NCBI GenBank assembly: GCA_910577045.1
Contig: CAJTLB010000018.1
Span: 1 to 63,729, forward strand
Origin: an uncultured Lachnospiraceae bacterium
GTDB lineage: Bacteria > Bacillota > Clostridia > Lachnospirales > Lachnospiraceae
Length of the DNA stretch: 63,729 nt
Direction: 5' to 3'
Position numbers and translations under genes: made by a program. Under the pieces are notes generated by a model that was not told where the DNA came from, made no database searches, and saw only the letters and a program-made list of their open reading frames with translations. Below are positions 8,639 through 18,146 of this stretch, piece after piece (position 1 is the first letter of the stretch; each line of letters starts with the position of its first letter).

Positions 8639-8667
8639 ATTATAACGAAGGATTTTATATTTGTCAA
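8639..8667 (-). promoter_or_regulatory. Consensus promoter of ssrA
   Basis: -35 TTGACA (8662-8667), exactly 17 bp, -10 TATAAT (8639-8644), about 42 bases before the tmRNA 5' end on the minus strand. Confidence 0.8.
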
Positions 8668-8682
8668 TATCTATAAGAAAAG

Positions 8683-8729
8683 AAAAAATACGAAATCCTT
8701 CCTTTTATCAGCAATATTTCGTATTTTTT
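8683..8729 (-). terminator. Terminator after the AraC regulator gene
   Basis: Stem AATACGAAAT/ATTTCGTATT with A-rich and T-rich flanks (bidirectional form), six bases past the stop of the gene ending at 8735. Confidence 0.75.
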
Positions 8730-8734
8730 CCAAA

Positions 8735-10624
8735 TTAATTTTGTTTTTCATAATGGATTAATATATTTTGTTCCCTATATCTCCCAGGCGTTACCTGTTC
8801 ATATTTTTTAAATATACGGATAAATGAATTGCTATTTGTAAAGCCTACCTTTCTTCCAATTTCATCGACACTAATCTCCTCATTTGTTTCCCATAAGAGT
8901 TTTTTTGCCTCTTCTGTCCTTACCAAATTAATATAATAAAGAATATTTTGCCCTGTTTTTTCTTTAAATAACCTAGAGATATAAGAAACAGACCTTCCTA
9001 TTTCCCTGCACAATTTATCTACAGTTAGGTCAGATTCTGCATAGTGTTCCATAATATATTCCTTTACCATATGGACAATATATTCTTCTTTGTTCTCACG
9101 AATTACTTCTTGTACACTTTCTTGGATTTCATCATATAAAAGCACTCCTGTTACAGAAAAATCCATTGCACCCTGCATTGCAAATTTGGCTTCCTTATAA
9201 GCCTTTCCTAACTGGTTATCTTCCCGCACCAAAGAACTAACTGCCATAATATAACTTCCAGAAAGCTCCTCCTCTGCTTTTCTCCACACCTCTGTTAGCT
9301 TCCTTTTTACACTATCCACATCTGCTTCCAGCTTAAAAATACATACTACCATCTCTTCATAACCAAAACTACATCCATATAATATATTATCTTTGGCCAT
9401 GCCTATTCCCAACTCTTGCATCACTTCAAGACAATCTGTTTGTTTTTGGATATAATCCTGTAAATCCCCTGAAAATAAAAGAACTGCACAAGAATCAAAC
9501 ACATAGCTTAACTGCATTTCCTCCATTATCATCCTGTCAACCTGTTCCATTGAAATTCTGCTTGTCATAATTTGGATAAGTTGGGCAATTTTAAACCGGT
9601 TCATTTTATTAATAAATTCTTCTTCATCCTTTTTTGTCTTTCTTACAATTTCATCAAAAGAATCCCGGATATACACATACTCAGAACTACTTACCACTCC
9701 ATCTGGGTTCTGCCTATTCACATATTCCATTAACTCTGTAAAAGGACTGTAATTTGTTTTTACAAAAAAGAAAAATGCAAAAATAAAAATCAAAACTTCT
9801 GTCCCTAAGCAGACAAATAACACCAGCAGCAAACCATTTTCATAAATTTTTACAGCTTCTCCTGACATATACGCTGTATAAATCCAATTATTATATTCCG
9901 AAACCCTTGTAATCCCGCTTTTCTGCTTTATTACAGACATATTTTCTGATTTTACAATAATATCCCCTGCAGCATTACTTACCACAACCGCAATGGAATT
10001 ATCTGCGCTAAAATTATCTGCTAATCCCTGTACATAAGAGGAATTAAACTTTACAACAACAGTAATTTTATTATTCTCTTCCGAAAAAACAGGAAGGCTA
10101 TGTAAAACCCATAAAGTTTCTTTGCCTTCTTTATTTTTCCATGATACATCTTGTTTAAAGTAAATTTGCTGTAACGCTTCTTTCCATTCTTCCAACGACA
10201 TCATTACATCTGCATATGTATCATAAAACAGGCATGCGGAGGCCGCTGTATTTGTAGAAACCACCCTTTCAGAATTTTGGAAATAAATATAAATATCATC
10301 AATAAAAGAATATTGCAATTTAAAAGAAGCCAATGTCCTTCTAGTTAGCTCATTTTGCCATACATCATTTACCGAATAAATTCCTTTTGTAATATTTTCA
10401 TCCGTAGCCATAACATTTAGCATGGAGTATATTAACTCCATGCTGTTGTCAAAAGACTGGATTAGGACATTTAATGCTTTATAATATACTTCATTTGTTT
10501 GTTTTTTTGTATAATGAATGGCAAGCTGTATTACCAAAACCCACCCCATAAGCTGTGCCATAAAAATTGTTATAAAAGTAATAAACCAAGTAGTAATCGT
10601 TCTTCCCCGTATCCTTCTATTCAT
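8735..10624 (-). CDS. Membrane-anchored AraC-family regulator of the ABC importer
   Basis: 629 residues. A helix near residues 10-35 and a second near 268-293 enclose an extracellular sensor region of the Cache type. A cytoplasmic linker with degenerate GGDEF-like fold (~370-480) leads to a C-terminal AraC domain with two helix-turn-helix motifs (LTVDKLCREIGRSVSYISRLF and SVDEIGRKVGFTNSNSFIRIF, ending VTPGRYRE). Regulators of this build typically sit next to, and activate, lplB/ytcP-type sugar importers, exactly as here: the permease gene ends 18 bases upstream. The sensed sugar is unknown. Confidence 0.85.
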   Translation of the reverse strand: MNRRIRGRTITTWFITFITIFMAQLMGWVLVIQLAIHYTKKQTNEVYYKALNVLIQSFDNSMELIYSMLNVMATDENITKGIYSVNDVWQNELTRRTLASFKLQYSFIDDIYIYFQNSERVVSTNTAASACLFYDTYADVMMSLEEWKEALQQIYFKQDVSWKNKEGKETLWVLHSLPVFSEENNKITVVVKFNSSYVQGLADNFSADNSIAVVVSNAAGDIIVKSENMSVIKQKSGITRVSEYNNWIYTAYMSGEAVKIYENGLLLVLFVCLGTEVLIFIFAFFFFVKTNYSPFTELMEYVNRQNPDGVVSSSEYVYIRDSFDEIVRKTKKDEEEFINKMNRFKIAQLIQIMTSRISMEQVDRMIMEEMQLSYVFDSCAVLLFSGDLQDYIQKQTDCLEVMQELGIGMAKDNILYGCSFGYEEMVVCIFKLEADVDSVKRKLTEVWRKAEEELSGSYIMAVSSLVREDNQLGKAYKEAKFAMQGAMDFSVTGVLLYDEIQESVQEVIRENKEEYIVHMVKEYIMEHYAESDLTVDKLCREIGRSVSYISRLFKEKTGQNILYYINLVRTEEAKKLLWETNEEISVDEIGRKVGFTNSNSFIRIFKKYEQVTPGRYREQNILIHYEKQN

Positions 10625-10641
10625 GGCTGTAAAATGCTCCT

Positions 10642-11541
10642 TTATTCCTTTAAAGAGCCAATCATCATTCCACCTTCAAAATATTTCTGTAAAAATGGAT
10701 ACAAACATAGAATCGGCAACGTAGAAACCACCATCATGGCTGCCTTTACTGTTTCTTGCAAAGAATCAAAATTACTATAATTATTTACCAAACGAAGCAA
10801 CGATGTAGAACCTTCTTCAAACATATTCCTCAATACTAACTGGAGTGGAGCCTTAGTTACATCTCTTAAATAAATATGTGCTGAAAACCAACTATTCCAA
10901 TGGCCTACTGCATAATACAATAGCATAACCATCATTCCTGGTTTTGATAATGGGATAAAAATTCGAAGCAAAATTGTAAAATGCCCTCCCCCATCCATCA
11001 TTACCGATTCTGCAAGGCTATCTGGAATAGTAGAAAAATAAGAACGTAATAAAATCAGGTTGTAAGTACTCATGGCAGATGGGATAATCAATGCCCACAT
11101 AGTATTATTTAACCCATAATTACGGACTGCCAAATACGTAGGAATCAATCCGCCTGAAAAATACATTGTAACAATAATCATAATATTAATTGGTTTTTTC
11201 CAAAGTACATTTTTCCGCGTTAAAAAATATGCACCAAATGAGGTTAATGTTAAATTAAAAATTAACCCAAAAAACTCCACAAATAATGTATTTTTAAAGC
11301 CAGTCCAAATTTCTTCTGCATTTAATACAATGGAATATGCCAATGTGCTAAAACCTGCTGGCTTTAACAAAATCCCCCTGTGTAATACAAACTGCAAAGA
11401 ATCACTAAAGGATACAAAAATCTCGTATAATAATGGATACAACATAATAATTGCAACTATTAACAGAACTACTGCCATAATAATATCTGGTATCCATGAG
11501 GACCATTTTTGCTTACGGCTTGTTTGTTTTATCTCTTTCAT
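10642..11541 (-). CDS. Carbohydrate ABC transporter permease (YtcP/MalG type)
   Basis: 299 residues, six membrane helices, with the EAA loop (SLAESVMMDGGGHFTILLRIFIPLSKPGM) that contacts the ATPase. The C-terminal YPFLQKYFEGGMMIGSLKE is characteristic of the YtcP branch. It pairs with the LplB-type permease encoded 11 bases upstream; the ATPase subunit is not in this cluster and is probably a shared MsmX-type protein elsewhere, as is usual for this class. Confidence 0.9.
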   Translation of the reverse strand: MKEIKQTSRKQKWSSWIPDIIMAVVLLIVAIIMLYPLLYEIFVSFSDSLQFVLHRGILLKPAGFSTLAYSIVLNAEEIWTGFKNTLFVEFFGLIFNLTLTSFGAYFLTRKNVLWKKPINIMIIVTMYFSGGLIPTYLAVRNYGLNNTMWALIIPSAMSTYNLILLRSYFSTIPDSLAESVMMDGGGHFTILLRIFIPLSKPGMMVMLLYYAVGHWNSWFSAHIYLRDVTKAPLQLVLRNMFEEGSTSLLRLVNNYSNFDSLQETVKAAMMVVSTLPILCLYPFLQKYFEGGMMIGSLKE

Positions 11542-11552
11542 ATGCTTACCTC

Positions 11553-12500
11553 CTAGAACAGACTCGTTTCTGATACCTTAGCACTGATTTTATTTGCTGT
11601 AATGACCAGCACAAAGTTAATAATAGAATTAAACAGGTTGACTGCTGTGGAATAACTATAGTCAAAATCCAATAACCCTTTTCGGTAAACATAAGTAGAA
11701 ATTACATCTGCTGTATCATAAATAGTAGAATTATACAAAAGCAAAATCTTTTCATAACCTACATTCATTGTTTTTCCAACCTGCATAATTAAAAGCAGGA
11801 TAATTGTTGGCCGAATTGTTGGAAAAGTAATATGTAACAATTTTTTCCATCTTCCAGCCCCATCTATTTCAGCCGCTTCATATAACTGGTGATCTACCCC
11901 AGCAATAGCTGCCAAATAAATAATACTATTCCAGCCTGCAGATTGCCAAATATCTGTCCCTACATAAATTGTACGGAATGCCCCTGGTATTTGTAGCCAT
12001 GAATTATTGGTTTGAATCCCAAACATCCCAAACATTTGATTAAACAGCCCATCACTTAAACAGAACTGGCGTACCATGCCACATACTACTACCAATGAAA
12101 TAAAATGTGGCATATAACTAACTGTCTGTACCACCCTTTTACATTTTTTAAACCGAATCTCATTTAGCACCAATGCCAAAATTACAGGGGCTGGAAAACT
12201 AAATATAATAGAATAGATACTAATAATTAACGTATTCTTTAAAATTCTTACAAAAAATGGCCCAGAGAAAAATGTAATAAAACTAGATAACCCATACTGA
12301 GATGCCCACGGGCTTTTCCAAATCCCAAGCATAGGCTTATATTCTTTAAACGCAATAATTACCCCCGCCATAGGGACATATGAAAATAAAATATAAAATG
12401 CCACTACTGGAAGCACCATTAGATAAAGCATTTTATTTCTATGAAAATCTTTTGCAACTACTCGTTGCCAGTTGATTGGCTGTTGTTTATCTTTTTTCAT
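11553..12500 (-). CDS. Carbohydrate ABC transporter permease (LplB type)
   Basis: 315 residues, six membrane helices. The N-terminal block (YLMVLPVVAFYILFSYVPMAGVIIAFKEY) and EAA loop (LYEAAEIDGAGRWKKLLHITFPTI) match the LplB group, which imports oligo-uronides or other complex oligosaccharides. It is the second gene after the broken binding-protein gene and is separated from it by a stable hairpin (12547-12585), a common device for lowering permease expression relative to the binding protein. Confidence 0.9.
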   Translation of the reverse strand: MKKDKQQPINWQRVVAKDFHRNKMLYLMVLPVVAFYILFSYVPMAGVIIAFKEYKPMLGIWKSPWASQYGLSSFITFFSGPFFVRILKNTLIISIYSIIFSFPAPVILALVLNEIRFKKCKRVVQTVSYMPHFISLVVVCGMVRQFCLSDGLFNQMFGMFGIQTNNSWLQIPGAFRTIYVGTDIWQSAGWNSIIYLAAIAGVDHQLYEAAEIDGAGRWKKLLHITFPTIRPTIILLLIMQVGKTMNVGYEKILLLYNSTIYDTADVISTYVYRKGLLDFDYSYSTAVNLFNSIINFVLVITANKISAKVSETSLF

Positions 12501-12546
12501 TTTCTAAAGCAACCCCCTTATACTATGGCTAATACCAGTACGATAG

Positions 12547-12585
12547 AAAATCGGCAGACAACTGCTAAGCCTGTCTGCCGATTCT
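12547..12585 (-). terminator. Intra-operon hairpin between binding protein and permeases
   Basis: Perfect 12-bp stem AATCGGCAGACA/TGTCTGCCGATT with an 11-nt loop, followed on the minus strand by TTTTCTATCG. It may act as a partial terminator or as a 3' stabiliser of the upstream message. Confidence 0.65.
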
Positions 12586-12599
12586 TCTTTCCTGCTGTC

Positions 12600-14017
12600 T
12601 TATTTCAAACTTTCAACTTTCTGAAGATAAGAATCATATGCTTCTTGCTTTGCTGTAATTACTTGTTCGATGCCCATGCCTTTAATTGCCTCTACAAAAG
12701 AATCCCATTCAGAAATATCTGCTGAACCGATTACATATTTTAAAATAATCTCCTGACAATAACTGTCAATATCTCCCCATTTAGCAGAAATCGCTGCCTG
12801 CTGCTCCTTTGTATATTGGACAGTAGGTAATACATACTCATCCATATGCGCTTTCCAAGTAGTAATCCACTCCTTTTGTGCATCTGTATATGCCAAAGCA
12901 ATATCAAGTGTAAGCCCTGCCCTGTTCTTGTTCCAGGAAATCTCATTCCTTGCCCCATCCACATTTGGCGTTTCTTCATTTTTTGTAACCAAATCAGTAA
13001 GTTGTACCTTGCCATCTACAATTTCGTATGTTACTCCCTCAATACCATAATTTAACGTCATCTTGCCCTCTTCAGAAAATCTCCAGTCCAAGTAACGGCA
13101 AGCCGCCTCAATGTTGGAACAGGTTGTACTAACAGCGTAGCACATGCCGCCATCAAATTTTTGAATGGATTGCTGTGAAAACTTTGGCTCATCTCCCTTA
13201 TTTAATACCAAAGATTCCAAAGCCAATACAGCATAATCTATCCCTGCATTAGAATCTACACAGTTTGTAAGGTTATTCACCATCTGGATTCAAAAGTTAA
13301 AGGAGATGGACAATTATATTTTTCTTTGAATGCAACCAATACATCATGCAATTCATCTATAGTTTTAGGTTCTTCCATCTTTAACTCATCTAGCCAGTCT
13401 TTACGGATTACTAAACCAAATTCTACAATTGGATCTACCTTTACAAAAGGCGCAAATGCAAGCCTGACATCTGTAGTCAATACCTGTGCTGCCACATCAG
13501 GGTTCTCATCTAAATACTTTAACATATTAGGGATATACTCCGCATACTGCATTAAATCTACAATATATCCTTCATCAATTGCCGCTGCTGCCCCACCTTG
13601 GTACGCATTCCATGGCGCAATCATAATATCTGGCAATTCCCCACTTGCAAGCATAAGCAAAAATTGTTCTGACATGGTAGTAGAGCCTGCGGCACCGCCA
13701 ACATCTTCAAGAGTAACCCCTGTTTCATCCCTCATTACTTTGTGCATATAAATATCCTTTGCCCAAGCAGGATGCAAACTGTCGTCATAAAACTTTGTGC
13801 CGCCATCGCCACTTCCATTTATTGTCAAGGTTATGGGTTCCATTGGATAGGTAAAATTATCCCCTACTGCCTGGTTATCCGATCCTTGCATTTGTGTTTG
13901 TGTTTGATTTTCAGGGCTTTTTGTAGTCTGGTTATTGGAATTTGAATTTCCACAAGAAGCCATGGAAAGAACTAATACCCCTGTAAGGAGTATTGACAAA
14001 AACTTTTTTTTCAAAGT
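12600..14017 (-). pseudogene. Broken ABC sugar-binding lipoprotein (LipO-type)
   Basis: The first part (from a TTG at 14017 with GGGAGG just upstream) gives a lipoprotein signal (ILLTGVLVLSMASCG) and the N lobe, stopping after SPLTFESRW at 13277. The second part starts at 13283 in another frame (MVNNLTNCVDSNAG) and runs to 12600, ending as the family does. The joined length is ~475 residues, short of the ~550 I expect for this group, so an internal deletion of perhaps 80-90 codons with a frame change at 13277-13283 is likely. The importer would then lack a working binding protein, unless the lesion is an assembly error. Confidence 0.72.
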
Positions 14018-14066
14018 ATTTTCCTCCCTCAATTATCTGTTTTTACTTAAATAACACAAGAAATTT

Positions 14067-14118
14067 TGACCGGTCATCTTGTAACTATATTTTATACCTT
14101 GCAAGTAGTGATTATCAA
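14067..14118 (-). promoter_or_regulatory. Probable promoter and operator of the sugar importer operon
   Basis: On the minus strand: -35 TTGATA at 14113-14118, 16-bp spacer, -10 TATAAA at 14091-14096. Just downstream lies a perfect 10-bp palindrome TGACCGGTCA (14067-14076), placed where a repressor would block. The rest of the gap to 14290 is AT-rich with no further feature. Confidence 0.4.
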
Positions 14119-14292
14119 TCATCAAAATTAATTATAAATACTTATTTTCTATTTTTTATATAAGAAAAGAGAAATCTTTAAAAAAATGTATATTAATAAT
14201 TTACAAAAAAACAACTAAAAACCTACATAGTTTGTATATTTTTATAAATATCTATTATTTTAACTACCGATTTTTTTACATTAATGTCCATA

Positions 14293-14333
14293 TAAAAAAG
14301 CTGCAATACAGATTACAATCTGCATCGCAGCTT
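14293..14333 (-). terminator. Terminator after the oligopeptide-binding protein gene
   Basis: Long stem AAGCTGCAATACAGATT/AATCTGCATCGCAGCTT (two mismatches, 2-nt loop), followed on the minus strand by TTTTTAT. Confidence 0.85.
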
Positions 14334-14363
14334 CTTCCACTTTTTATTTCTTTAACAATTACA

Positions 14364-16079
14364 TTATTTTAAACTAGCTTCCATAAAGAAGAAATATCCC
14401 ATAGGCGTATGATAAACATTGCCTACCCTATCATTTAACATATACTTATCCACATAGAAATATAATGGGGCAGCAATATTCTCAGACATTACAATATCCT
14501 CTGCCTGATGAAGCATTTCAGCCCTTTTTGCAAGATCTGTTTCTGTAACAGCACCTGCAATTAAAGAATCATATTCTTCGTTAGACCACTGGGCATAGTT
14601 ATTAGAATTACCTGTTGTCCACAATTCAAGGAAGTTTGCGCTATCGTTATAGTCTGCTACCCAGCCATGGCGTGCTGCTTCAAAGTCGCCATCTTCCCTA
14701 GTCTGAAGGAATACATTCCAATCTTGGTTAGAAAGCTGTGTCTTAATCCCTAATTCACTTTCCCACATATAAGCAACTGCTTCTGCAATCTTCTTATGGT
14801 TATCACTAGTATTATACAGATAAGAAATTACTGGGAATCCTTCTCCACCTGGATAACCTGCCTCTGCAAGAAGCTGCCTTGCTTTTTCACAATTTGCTTC
14901 ATAATCTTCTTTTGCCACACTATAGTATTCTCCGCCAATTTCACGGAAATCCCCACCATTTCCATCGCCTACTCCAGAAGGAACCCATGCAGTTGCAGGA
15001 AGCTGTCCCATCTGTGTAATATTCTCACAGATATAATTTCTGTCAATAGCAAGAGAAAGTGCTTCTCTTACTAATGGATTATCAAAAGGAGGGTTCTGTA
15101 CCTGGTATACAACTGCATAAATACCAATCTGAGGTAAAACCTTTAAAGTACCATCTGCAAGTAAAGTCTGTACTTCATCAACTGGCATATCATTAATAAA
15201 GTCAATTTCACCATTACGCCATGCTGCTAACATTGCATTTGCATCATCCATTAATCTCCATGTAATGCTATCTGGCCCCATAGCAGAATAATCATAATAA
15301 TATTCATTTGGAACCATTTTAATATAAGAGTCATGCTCCCACTCTGTCATCTTATAGCATCCATTTCCCACATAAGTTGCTGGATCAAAAGTCCAACTGT
15401 CATTTCCTTCTACAATATCTTTACGAAGAGGCATAAGGCTTGCAAATGCACCTAACTCCATAAAATATACACATGGGCTTTCCAGTGTAATCTGTACTGT
15501 TTTCTCATCTAATGCTACAATACCAAGTTCAGAAGGCTGAAGTTCCCCTGATTGGATTTTAGTAGAATTCTTTACCATATCAATAATATAGCAATAATCA
15601 GAAGCTGTATTTGGGTCTACCAGCCTCTGCCAGCCATATACAAAATCATTTGCTGTTACAGGGACTCCATCAGACCAATAAATATCATCCCTTAAATGGA
15701 ACGTATATACCAATCCGTCATCGCTTACTTCATGGCTCTCTGCCTGCCCATATACAATTTCAGAATCGGTATCGCCTACCTTCTGGTACTTCATCAACCC
15801 TTCAAATACGTGCATAACATAAGTAGCACCATCTACAGATGAATTTAAAGATGGGTCAATTGTCTCTGGCTCGGAAGCAATACATGCTGTTAAATCCAAA
15901 CCTGTTGCTGTCCTAGCCCCTGGCGTAGCAGTAGAACCACCAGCAGACGCTGTAGTAGTTGGTGTATTTGCTGCTGGGGGTGTATTGCCTGTTGTGTTGT
16001 TATTCCCGCCACATGCTGTTAACCCGACTGTCATACAAAGGGCCATTGCAAGCGCAAGAATCTTTTTCGATTTTCTCAT
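14364..16079 (-). CDS. oppA: Oligopeptide-binding lipoprotein (ABC importer)
   Basis: 571 residues from the ATG at 16079 (GGAGGAA upstream). Lipoprotein signal with lipobox VGLTACG, Thr/Ala-rich linker, then a family 5 solute-binding fold: LTACIASEPETIDPSLNSSV, the signature WSDGVPVTANDFVYGWQRL, and NPLVREALSLAIDRNYI. It captures peptides outside the cell and feeds the OppBC channel. It is the last gene of the operon oppB-C-D-F-A, after a gap of about 80 bases, and ends in a terminator. Peptide specificity cannot be read from sequence. Confidence 0.92.
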   Translation of the reverse strand: MRKSKKILALAMALCMTVGLTACGGNNNTTGNTPPAANTPTTTASAGGSTATPGARTATGLDLTACIASEPETIDPSLNSSVDGATYVMHVFEGLMKYQKVGDTDSEIVYGQAESHEVSDDGLVYTFHLRDDIYWSDGVPVTANDFVYGWQRLVDPNTASDYCYIIDMVKNSTKIQSGELQPSELGIVALDEKTVQITLESPCVYFMELGAFASLMPLRKDIVEGNDSWTFDPATYVGNGCYKMTEWEHDSYIKMVPNEYYYDYSAMGPDSITWRLMDDANAMLAAWRNGEIDFINDMPVDEVQTLLADGTLKVLPQIGIYAVVYQVQNPPFDNPLVREALSLAIDRNYICENITQMGQLPATAWVPSGVGDGNGGDFREIGGEYYSVAKEDYEANCEKARQLLAEAGYPGGEGFPVISYLYNTSDNHKKIAEAVAYMWESELGIKTQLSNQDWNVFLQTREDGDFEAARHGWVADYNDSANFLELWTTGNSNNYAQWSNEEYDSLIAGAVTETDLAKRAEMLHQAEDIVMSENIAAPLYFYVDKYMLNDRVGNVYHTPMGYFFFMEASLK

Positions 16080-16159
16080 AATAATTCCTCCTGTTTTTAT
16101 TTTCAAGCAGTTTCCTGCTTATCTATAGACACGCCATTTTCACGGCGGTTGTCCCAATT

Positions 16160-17137
16160 TTATAAAATATGGCATGCAGAAAAATGCCCTGGCTCCAATT
16201 CCCGAAGCTTTGGTATCTCTTGTTTACATCTTTCTGTTGCATATGGGCAGCGGGTGTGGAAACGGCATCCACTTGGCGGATGCACAGGGCTTGGTATATC
16301 GCCCTCTAACACAATACGCTGGCGTTCCTTACTTTTTTGCGGATCAGGGATTGGCACTGCCGAAAGCAACGTTTTTGTATAAGGATGCAACGGGTTTTTA
16401 TTTAATTCATAACTATCACCCAATTCTACCAAATTCCCTAAATACATAACCCCAATCCGGTTTGAGATATGGCGGACTACGCTTAAATCATGTGCAATAA
16501 ATAAATAGGTAAGCCCCATTTCATGCTGCATATCCTCTAGCATATTGACTATCTGTGACTGGATTGACACATCCAACGCTGAAATCGGCTCATCACAAAC
16601 AATAAATTCTGGCTGTACTGCAAGTGCCCTTGCAATCCCTACACGCTGTTGCTGCCCGCCAGAAAATTCATGTGGATAACGGTTTGCATGTTCTGTATTT
16701 AACCCTACCTTTGCCAAAAGCTCCCGGATCATGTCTTCCCTATCCTTTTTAGAAGCTGCTAACTTGTGGATATCAATAGACTCCCCTACAATATCCCCTA
16801 CTGTCATACGGGGATCCAAGGAAGCAGAAGGATCTTGGAAAATAATCTGCATCTTCCTCCGGTATGGAAGCATATCTGGCTGCTTTTTATTTTCAGAATC
16901 ATAGATAGAAGTGCCATCATAGATTATTTTGCCAGAAGTGGGTTCATGCAGCCTTAAGATAGTACGCCCCAACGTAGTTTTCCCACATCCAGACTCCCCT
17001 ACTAACCCAAGCGTCTCTCCTTTCTTAATAGAAAAACTGACACTTTCTACTGCATGGACATATTCCTTATTAATCATACTTCCATTTATCTTAAAGTACT
17101 TTTTCAGGTTTTCAATTTTTAATAAATCTTTTTCCAT
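16160..17137 (-). CDS. oppF: Oligopeptide ABC transporter ATPase OppF
   Basis: 325 residues. Walker A GESGCGKTTLGR, signature FSGGQQQRVGIARAL, Walker B FIVCDEPISALDVS, and the C-terminal oligopeptide/dipeptide extension with the Cys cluster CRFHTRCPYATERC that binds an iron-sulfur cluster in relatives. It pairs with OppD to drive import. The gene starts three bases after the oppD stop. Confidence 0.93.
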   Translation of the reverse strand: MEKDLLKIENLKKYFKINGSMINKEYVHAVESVSFSIKKGETLGLVGESGCGKTTLGRTILRLHEPTSGKIIYDGTSIYDSENKKQPDMLPYRRKMQIIFQDPSASLDPRMTVGDIVGESIDIHKLAASKKDREDMIRELLAKVGLNTEHANRYPHEFSGGQQQRVGIARALAVQPEFIVCDEPISALDVSIQSQIVNMLEDMQHEMGLTYLFIAHDLSVVRHISNRIGVMYLGNLVELGDSYELNKNPLHPYTKTLLSAVPIPDPQKSKERQRIVLEGDIPSPVHPPSGCRFHTRCPYATERCKQEIPKLRELEPGHFSACHIL

Positions 17138-17140
17138 CTA

Positions 17141-18133
17141 TTAGGCCTCCTTTTTTGCATCTTTTGCATGAAGCCAGCAGGCGGAAATATGCTTATTCCC
17201 TAAATCTGTATAAGCTGGTTTCTGGTTTAGGCAGACCTTCATACAATGTTCGCATCTTGGTGCAAAAGAGCATCCGGCTGGCGCATTCAACAAATCAATT
17301 GGCGTCCCTTCAATTGGTATTAAACGTTCATATTCCTCTGCATCGACACGGGGCATCGAACGCAAAAGCCCTCGCGTATAAGGATGTGCTGGAGAATAGA
17401 AAATATCATTGACTAGGCCTTGTTCTACAATTTTACCGCCATACATAACAGATACTTTATCACATATTTCTGCAACTACTCCAAGGTTATGCGTAATAAA
17501 TATAATTGACATCTGTGTTTTCTTCTGTAGGTTTTTCATTAACTCTAAAATCTGTGCCTGAATCGTTACATCTAAGGCTGTTGTTGGCTCATCTGCAATT
17601 AATAACTGCGGATGGCAGATAAGCCCCATTGCTATCATAACACGCTGGCGCATACCACCAGATAACTCATGTGGATATTGTACCATACGCTTTTCTACAT
17701 TGTTAATGCCAACAAGCTCTAACATTTCCATTGCCTGTTTTTTTGCTTCTGCCTTTGGCATACTGCGATGGCACATTAATGCCTCCATTAACTGGTTTCC
17801 AATTGTATATACTGGATTTAAACAGGTCATTGGATTTTGGAAAATCATGCTAACCTTATTTCCACGGAAATCCTGCATCTGTTTTTCACTATATGATAAA
17901 ATATCCTCTCCTTCAAAAGTAATCGAGCCGCCAATTACACGCCCTGGATTTTGTAAAAGCCCAATAATGGAATATGCTTCCACGCTTTTCCCGCTTCCAG
18001 ACTCTCCTACAATTCCCATAACTTCCCCATAGCCAAGTTCATAGGACACGCCATCTACTGCTTTTACTTCACCAGCAGGCGTAAAAAAGGATACTTTTAA
18101 ATCTTTTACTTCCAATAACTTTTTTTCTTCCAT
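17141..18133 (-). CDS. oppD: Oligopeptide ABC transporter ATPase OppD
   Basis: 330 residues. Walker A GESGSGKSVEAY, signature LSGGMRQRVMIAMGL, Walker B LLIADEPTTALDVT, and the C-terminal Cys motif CSFAPRCEHCMKVC. Partner ATPase of OppF. It has GGAGG upstream and starts 13 bases after oppC. Confidence 0.93.
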   Translation of the reverse strand: MEEKKLLEVKDLKVSFFTPAGEVKAVDGVSYELGYGEVMGIVGESGSGKSVEAYSIIGLLQNPGRVIGGSITFEGEDILSYSEKQMQDFRGNKVSMIFQNPMTCLNPVYTIGNQLMEALMCHRSMPKAEAKKQAMEMLELVGINNVEKRMVQYPHELSGGMRQRVMIAMGLICHPQLLIADEPTTALDVTIQAQILELMKNLQKKTQMSIIFITHNLGVVAEICDKVSVMYGGKIVEQGLVNDIFYSPAHPYTRGLLRSMPRVDAEEYERLIPIEGTPIDLLNAPAGCSFAPRCEHCMKVCLNQKPAYTDLGNKHISACWLHAKDAKKEA

Positions 18134-18146
18134 CTGTTTCTCCTCC

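Noticed and set aside
8238..8676. Four overlapping open frames in the ssrA region
   Set aside because: They are shadows of the tmRNA and its promoter; the RNA structure explains the sequence.
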